Notes under the pieces: generated by a model
The model's database searches: none
Told to the model about the DNA's origin: nothing
What the model saw: only the letters and a program-made list of their open reading frames with translations
Assembly: GCF_020741395.1 (NCBI RefSeq)
Contig: NZ_DYZA01000011.1
Coordinates: 1-15,504, forward strand
From: Mailhella massiliensis
GTDB taxonomy: Bacteria; Desulfobacterota; Desulfovibrionia; Desulfovibrionales; Desulfovibrionaceae
Direction of reading: 5' to 3'
Length of the DNA stretch: 15,504 nucleotides
Shown: piece after piece, positions 11,918-15,504 of the stretch
How the letters are laid out: every line of letters starts with the position of its first letter
Position numbering within the stretch: position 1 is the stretch's first letter
Translations under genes and position numbers: made by a program

Positions 11918-13537
11918 CTATTCATCCTGAAGTTTCACGGCATACTCCGAGCGCCAGGTGGCGGCGTCGAAGCGTTTTTCCTTATGGTAGCGTTCATAAT
12001 GCCGCCGCGTCACCGGCAAAAACGTGTTCTTCTGCCTGTCCAGATCGGCCAGGCGCTGTTTTGCGCGCTCCCCGCCCGCCTTCTGCTCCTTCTCCATCAG
12101 GCCGGCGAGATAAGCATCGTGGGCGTCGAAGGCTTTCAACACCAGTTCCGAAGGCAGCTTGGCAAGCTCCGCCATGATCTTGCTGTAACTTTCAAGCCCG
12201 GAGTTTACATTGTAGGCATATTCCTCAGCCCGGGCGCGCAGCCTTTCCGTGGGCGCCTCGCCGGCAACGGCAAGGCCTCTCAGGTTGATGGCAAGATAAA
12301 GCCCGCGCTCGGCGGCAATGTTCACCCACACCCGGGCCGACTCCTCGTCGGCCTCGCGGCGTATGCGCACCATGTCGCGCAGCGCGCCCTCCGTGGCGTC
12401 GATATCGCTTTGCAGCGCATTCATGAGGTTTTCACCACGCAGAGCTTCCTTCACCTTTTCTAGGCGCACCAGCGCATCCTGCGCGGATACGGCCTCCCGG
12501 GAAGCCGTGTCCGCCACGGAAAGAGCGGCAGGCATGGATGCGCCGTCGCCGGAGCGGTAGTTTTCCCATGCCTCCTCTATGGCTGCAATGCTCTGCCTGT
12601 CCGTAAGTACCGGGGCGCTCAACATGATACGGAAGCCCATGGTGGGCTTGACGTTGGGACGCATGCCCTGTTGTACGCTGCCGAGGTAATAGGGCTCCTC
12701 GGTGCGCAAGGCCGCGCTTATCTCATCTTCGGACACAAGGTAGTGCCCGCCGCGCGCGGCGAAGCCCCCTCCCCTGCCCTGATAGTATTCAATGTAATAC
12801 TGCGACTGCGTTATTTCCCGCACATTGCCGAGCATGTCGTGCAGGCCCAGGGGATTGGGCCTGAGCATGCCTACCTTCTGCACCTTGTTGTGCGAAGAGG
12901 AGGGGCCGGAAAACCATTCATGGGCTGCAAGGTCTTCGTAGGGATACACGTCGTCGAAAGTCACGGAATCCACTTCCTGCCCTCCGCGTGCGGCGAACTC
13001 CCACTCCATTTCCGAAGGCAGGCGCACGAATCCGGGGCTGGGACCGGCACAGGGAAGGGAGGAAAGGGCATTCTTGTAGAGCCAGGTATTCAGGCGATCC
13101 ACAAAGGCCACGGCATCGAAATAGGAAACGCCCGTCACCGGCATATCCGGGTCTTCCGCCCCCTTCACCGGGGGCAGGGCTTCAGTCCCCATGACGGCCG
13201 CATACTGCGCCCGCGTGACTTCATACTTGCCCATGTAATACACCCGCCCGGGCCGCGCTTCATCCGTACTTTCAAAGGCTCCGGCTATCATGACTGCCGT
13301 AGGAGGAGAGCGGAAGTCCCCGGAAGGATCGCCCATGATGAAACGCGCCCCGGAAAGCGGCCCGTTTTCCCCGTCCGCGCTGCCGACGTGCACGGCGCGG
13401 AAAGCGAAGACCACGCCTTCCGGGCCGGGCAGGACGAGGTCGCCCTCAGCGGGCGCGGGATTGCCCGAAGGCGCGGCCGAGACTCCCGAAGGAAAAAGGA
13501 AGCAGGCGGCAAGCAGCAGACAACGCCATGTTTTCAT
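11918..13537 (-). CDS. Periplasmic FGE-fold (SUMF1-like) protein without catalytic cysteines, with helical C-terminal extension (TagR-like)
   Basis: 539 residues. The signal peptide (about 1-22, ends SAA) predicts a periplasmic location. Residues about 45-307 carry the formylglycine-generating-enzyme signature set: F-x-MG (66-69), KYEVTRAQY (104-112), RLPSEMEWEFAARGG (172-186), GLHDMLGNVREIT (231-243), ARGG (261-264) and GFR (301-303). The region that holds the two catalytic cysteines in true FGE (just before the RTEE stretch, about 270-280) has none, and GNVWEW is GNVREI. It is therefore probably a binding or scaffold protein. Residues about 310-539 add a mostly helical domain. Start: the ATG at 13537 has GGGGG five bases upstream and begins a clear signal peptide, whereas the ATG at 13555 overlaps the permease stop and lacks a ribosome site. 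TagR of Pseudomonas type VI secretion is a cysteine-less FGE-fold protein in the same gene order. Confidence 0.87.
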   Translation of the reverse strand: MKTWRCLLLAACFLFPSGVSAAPSGNPAPAEGDLVLPGPEGVVFAFRAVHVGSADGENGPLSGARFIMGDPSGDFRSPPTAVMIAGAFESTDEARPGRVYYMGKYEVTRAQYAAVMGTEALPPVKGAEDPDMPVTGVSYFDAVAFVDRLNTWLYKNALSSLPCAGPSPGFVRLPSEMEWEFAARGGQEVDSVTFDDVYPYEDLAAHEWFSGPSSSHNKVQKVGMLRPNPLGLHDMLGNVREITQSQYYIEYYQGRGGGFAARGGHYLVSEDEISAALRTEEPYYLGSVQQGMRPNVKPTMGFRIMLSAPVLTDRQSIAAIEEAWENYRSGDGASMPAALSVADTASREAVSAQDALVRLEKVKEALRGENLMNALQSDIDATEGALRDMVRIRREADEESARVWVNIAAERGLYLAINLRGLAVAGEAPTERLRARAEEYAYNVNSGLESYSKIMAELAKLPSELVLKAFDAHDAYLAGLMEKEQKAGGERAKQRLADLDRQKNTFLPVTRRHYERYHKEKRFDAATWRSEYAVKLQDE

Positions 13538-13547
13538 TCGTACCCCC

Positions 13548-15380
13548 TTATTCATCGCGCAGAGATTCCGACGGCTCTATGGTGTTCAGGCGAAGCGCCG
13601 CCGCCCCGCCTGCAAGTACGGCCAGGCATGCGGCAACAAGCACGGCTCCGGCCTGTTCGGGAAAGCCCAGCGCACAGACTCTTTCCCCCTCCTCCAGATG
13701 ACGGGCAAAAAATATCCCGATGGTCCCGGCCATGGCATGAAACATGCCGAGACTTGCCGCCATGCCGCACAGGGTAAGCGCAAGGCTCGACACCAGCGGG
13801 AACAGGCCGAGGCGAACCCCGTGCAGACCAAGCAGACGCAGTACCGCAAATTCCCTGCGCTTGCGCTCCACACTGGCGTAAATGCTGGACAGCAGGCAGG
13901 CCGTACCCCCCAAGGAAGAAGCGGAGGCGATGATCCAGAACAGCAGCGAAAGGCCGGCGTCGAGACTTTTTATTTCTTCAATACGGTCCGCCTTCGTGCT
14001 GATGCGCATATCTTCCTTTTCCAGGTCGGCGGCCAGAGGGGCGACCGCGTCCATGCCCGATGCGTACATGCGGAAGGAGGAATAACCACGCCTGCCCAGC
14101 AGAAAAGCGGGGGAACCGTCGCTGTTTCTGCCGTCGCGCAGGGTGCGTTCCTCCAGAAGCGAAAGTTGCCCCAGCATAGCCTGCGGAGCGAGGGCCGTGC
14201 CCTCCGGTACTTCGGGGTGAGGGGCAAGAGTGACGCGGAAGGTCAGGCGGCGTTCTTCATGGCCCGCCACCTGGGCCGTGACGGAAACTTCCCCGCCGGG
14301 CACGGAGGCGGGCACCAGCATGACGCGCGGAAAAGAACGCAGGTTCCTGTCCGTCCACGCCGACAGGGAGGAAAGCCCGCTCATGGCCTGCAAAAGCGGC
14401 CCGCTTTCCGCGCCGGTGGCAGGCTGCCCCCGCAAAAGGACGTCCCCGGGCAGGAGAAACTCCACCCCGGCAAAAAGAGGGGCAAGGAACACGCCGCAGC
14501 CGCGCAGCTTTTCTTCCAGCGCCAGAAAATTGTTTTCCCCCGCGCCCCGCCCCAGGCTGGTCAGGCGGTATACGATGCGGCCTGAGGGCAGGGCCGGAAA
14601 AACGTCGGGGCTTTCCACTTTTTTCAGGCGGGCAAAGCCGGTATTGAGCTGGAGGGAAGCCTGAAGCATGGCATCCGGCGCAACCTCGAAGGCCAGAAGC
14701 ACACCCCGGGCCTGCATGTAGGCCACAGGGTCCTGCCCGGGCCAGTTCAGCTCGGGCACGGCGCGGCCGTCCTTGTAGTCTTCCACGGCCTCAAGCTTTT
14801 CCAGGGGAATGTAGGCCGAGGCCGGTGTGCCTGCCTGCACGGGCAAAATACCCGTCACCGTAAGCTCCAGGGAAGCCCGGGAACGGCCCTGCTCCCTCGT
14901 GACGGTAAAAATGAGCTTTTTCCCCTGCCCGACCTTGAGCTTCTCCGCCGCGGCAAAACTGAGCACGCAGCCGTCGTCGGGGACGTTGTCCGCACCATAG
15001 CGGGCAAGCAATACGTCTCCGGGAAGCGTGGGATGCAGATCAAGGCGCACTCTTCCGCCTCCCTCCGCCGCCCGCACATCGGCCTGGGCGGAAAGCTTTC
15101 TGGTATGAGGCACCATGAAGGCCACCCTCGGATCCTTCCGCCAGCGGGCGAACCAGTCTTCATCGAGAAGCCGCTCCGTCACGGGCACAAGCTCCAGCGT
15201 GGCCGGATTCTCCAGAAGGCGACTGCGCAGGGTTTCCAGAGTGCCGTACTTCAGGCCGAAAAAAAGCAGAAGCGGCGTGGCTATGGCCGCCACGGCCAGC
15301 ACAAGGCAAAGGCTCATGCGCCATTCATGCCGTATGTCGGCCAGAGCGAGCCCGACGACGGCGCGGACGGGAGAAGACAT
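13548..15380 (-). CDS. MacB/FtsX-type ABC transporter permease (TagS-like)
   Basis: 610 residues. One transmembrane helix lies near the N-terminus (about 22-44), followed by a periplasmic domain of about 430 residues. Three helices follow at about 475-500, 522-548 and 577-597. This is the four-helix topology of MacB/LolC-type (mechanotransmission) ABC proteins. The cytoplasmic loop ERKRREFAVLRLLG after helix 2 and the terminal IEPSESLRDE match the FtsX-family ending (P-x-E-x-L-R). A strong GGGAGG at 15390-15385 precedes the ATG. The ATPase gene ends 17 bases upstream, and the FGE-fold gene starts 10 bases downstream. Such transporters couple cytoplasmic ATP hydrolysis to movements in the periplasm and often extract lipoproteins or signal rather than pump solutes. 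TagS is the closest functional analogue by context; the cargo is unknown. Confidence 0.88.
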   Translation of the reverse strand: MSSPVRAVVGLALADIRHEWRMSLCLVLAVAAIATPLLLFFGLKYGTLETLRSRLLENPATLELVPVTERLLDEDWFARWRKDPRVAFMVPHTRKLSAQADVRAAEGGGRVRLDLHPTLPGDVLLARYGADNVPDDGCVLSFAAAEKLKVGQGKKLIFTVTREQGRSRASLELTVTGILPVQAGTPASAYIPLEKLEAVEDYKDGRAVPELNWPGQDPVAYMQARGVLLAFEVAPDAMLQASLQLNTGFARLKKVESPDVFPALPSGRIVYRLTSLGRGAGENNFLALEEKLRGCGVFLAPLFAGVEFLLPGDVLLRGQPATGAESGPLLQAMSGLSSLSAWTDRNLRSFPRVMLVPASVPGGEVSVTAQVAGHEERRLTFRVTLAPHPEVPEGTALAPQAMLGQLSLLEERTLRDGRNSDGSPAFLLGRRGYSSFRMYASGMDAVAPLAADLEKEDMRISTKADRIEEIKSLDAGLSLLFWIIASASSLGGTACLLSSIYASVERKRREFAVLRLLGLHGVRLGLFPLVSSLALTLCGMAASLGMFHAMAGTIGIFFARHLEEGERVCALGFPEQAGAVLVAACLAVLAGGAAALRLNTIEPSESLRDE

Positions 15381-15397
15381 TACACCTCCCCTGCGGT

Positions 15398-15504
15398 TTA
15401 CCGTTCGAGATACAGCGTGGAAATCACATGCTGCGAAGATTCGTTCCGTACGGCAAAACCGACCACCCGGTCGGCAATACCGCGCGCAAGCTCCACATCG
15501 TGGC
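15398..15504 (-). CDS. ABC transporter ATP-binding protein, C-terminal fragment (TagT-like; runs off right edge)
   Basis: The last 35 codons of a gene entering from the right edge read HDVELARGIADRVVGF and end STLYLER before the TAA at 15400-15398. The opening His-Asp, followed by acidic/hydrophobic residues and an A-D-R-V helix, is the H-loop (switch) region and C-terminal tail of LolD/MacB-type ABC ATPases. The stop lies 17 bases before the permease start, so ATPase and permease are a co-transcribed pair. The fragment is too short to judge Walker motifs. Its identity rests on the H-loop pattern and on the neighbouring FtsX-type permease. Confidence 0.8.
   Translation of the reverse strand, partial: HDVELARGIADRVVGFAVRNESSQHVISTLYLER

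Noticed and set aside
12671..14585. Plus-strand open frames of 368 and 431 codons across the FGE-fold and permease genes
   Set aside because: They are antisense to two genes with conserved motifs, and their translations are low-complexity and Arg/Gly/His-rich.
1..15504. Insertion sequences, integrase, attachment sites or prophage genes
   Set aside because: I found no transposase or integrase coding region, no terminal inverted repeats flanking a gene, and no duplicated tRNA 3' end next to the tRNA genes.

Overview
The window looks like chromosomal DNA of a Gram-negative proteobacterium, most likely a gut-associated member of the Desulfovibrionaceae. The EF-Tu N-terminus reads HIDHGKT followed by TLTAAITKIAG, which closely resembles Desulfovibrio EF-Tu as I remember it. 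The DNA is GC-rich, and exported proteins carry Gram-negative signal peptides, lipoboxes and an autotransporter barrel. The family assignment is inference from memory; no database was searched. No mobile element, CRISPR array or phage gene was seen.

Layout. (1) 1-890, minus strand: the conserved stable-RNA operon tRNA-Thr(UGU), tRNA-Tyr(GUA), tRNA-Gly(UCC), tuf, with a strong promoter at about 832-889; tuf runs off the left edge. (2) 890-1140: a non-coding gap with inverted and direct repeats. (3) 1141-4589, plus strand: a two-gene unit joined by a 4-bp ATGA overlap. The first gene is a short-chain dehydrogenase that strongly resembles clostridial 7-alpha-hydroxysteroid (bile acid) dehydrogenases. 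The second is a large exported YtcJ-type metal-dependent amidohydrolase. (4) 4608-4650: a shared bidirectional terminator. (5) 4656-7265, minus strand: an autotransporter adhesin-like protein with a repeat-built passenger, probably its own transcription unit.

(6) 7401-15504, minus strand: one long operon that enters from the right edge and ends at a terminator at 7401-7430. In transcription order it encodes the C-terminus of an ABC ATPase, a four-helix FtsX/MacB-type permease, a periplasmic protein with a formylglycine-generating-enzyme fold but no catalytic cysteines, a glycine-zipper/coiled-coil lipoprotein, a second coiled-coil lipoprotein, an exported S41 (Ctp-like) PDZ protease, and an exported 688-residue protein with a FlgT_N/LPP20-like N-terminus.

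The first four genes have the same parts list and order as the TagT-TagS-TagR-TagQ module that activates the PpkA kinase pathway of Pseudomonas type VI secretion. Here the module is followed by a protease and two uncharacterised envelope proteins, and no kinase or secretion gene is visible. This is the best candidate for a little-described system in the window: an ABC-powered, lipoprotein-anchored envelope sensing or remodelling complex. The second notable item is the bile-acid-dehydrogenase-like gene translationally coupled to an exported amidohydrolase.
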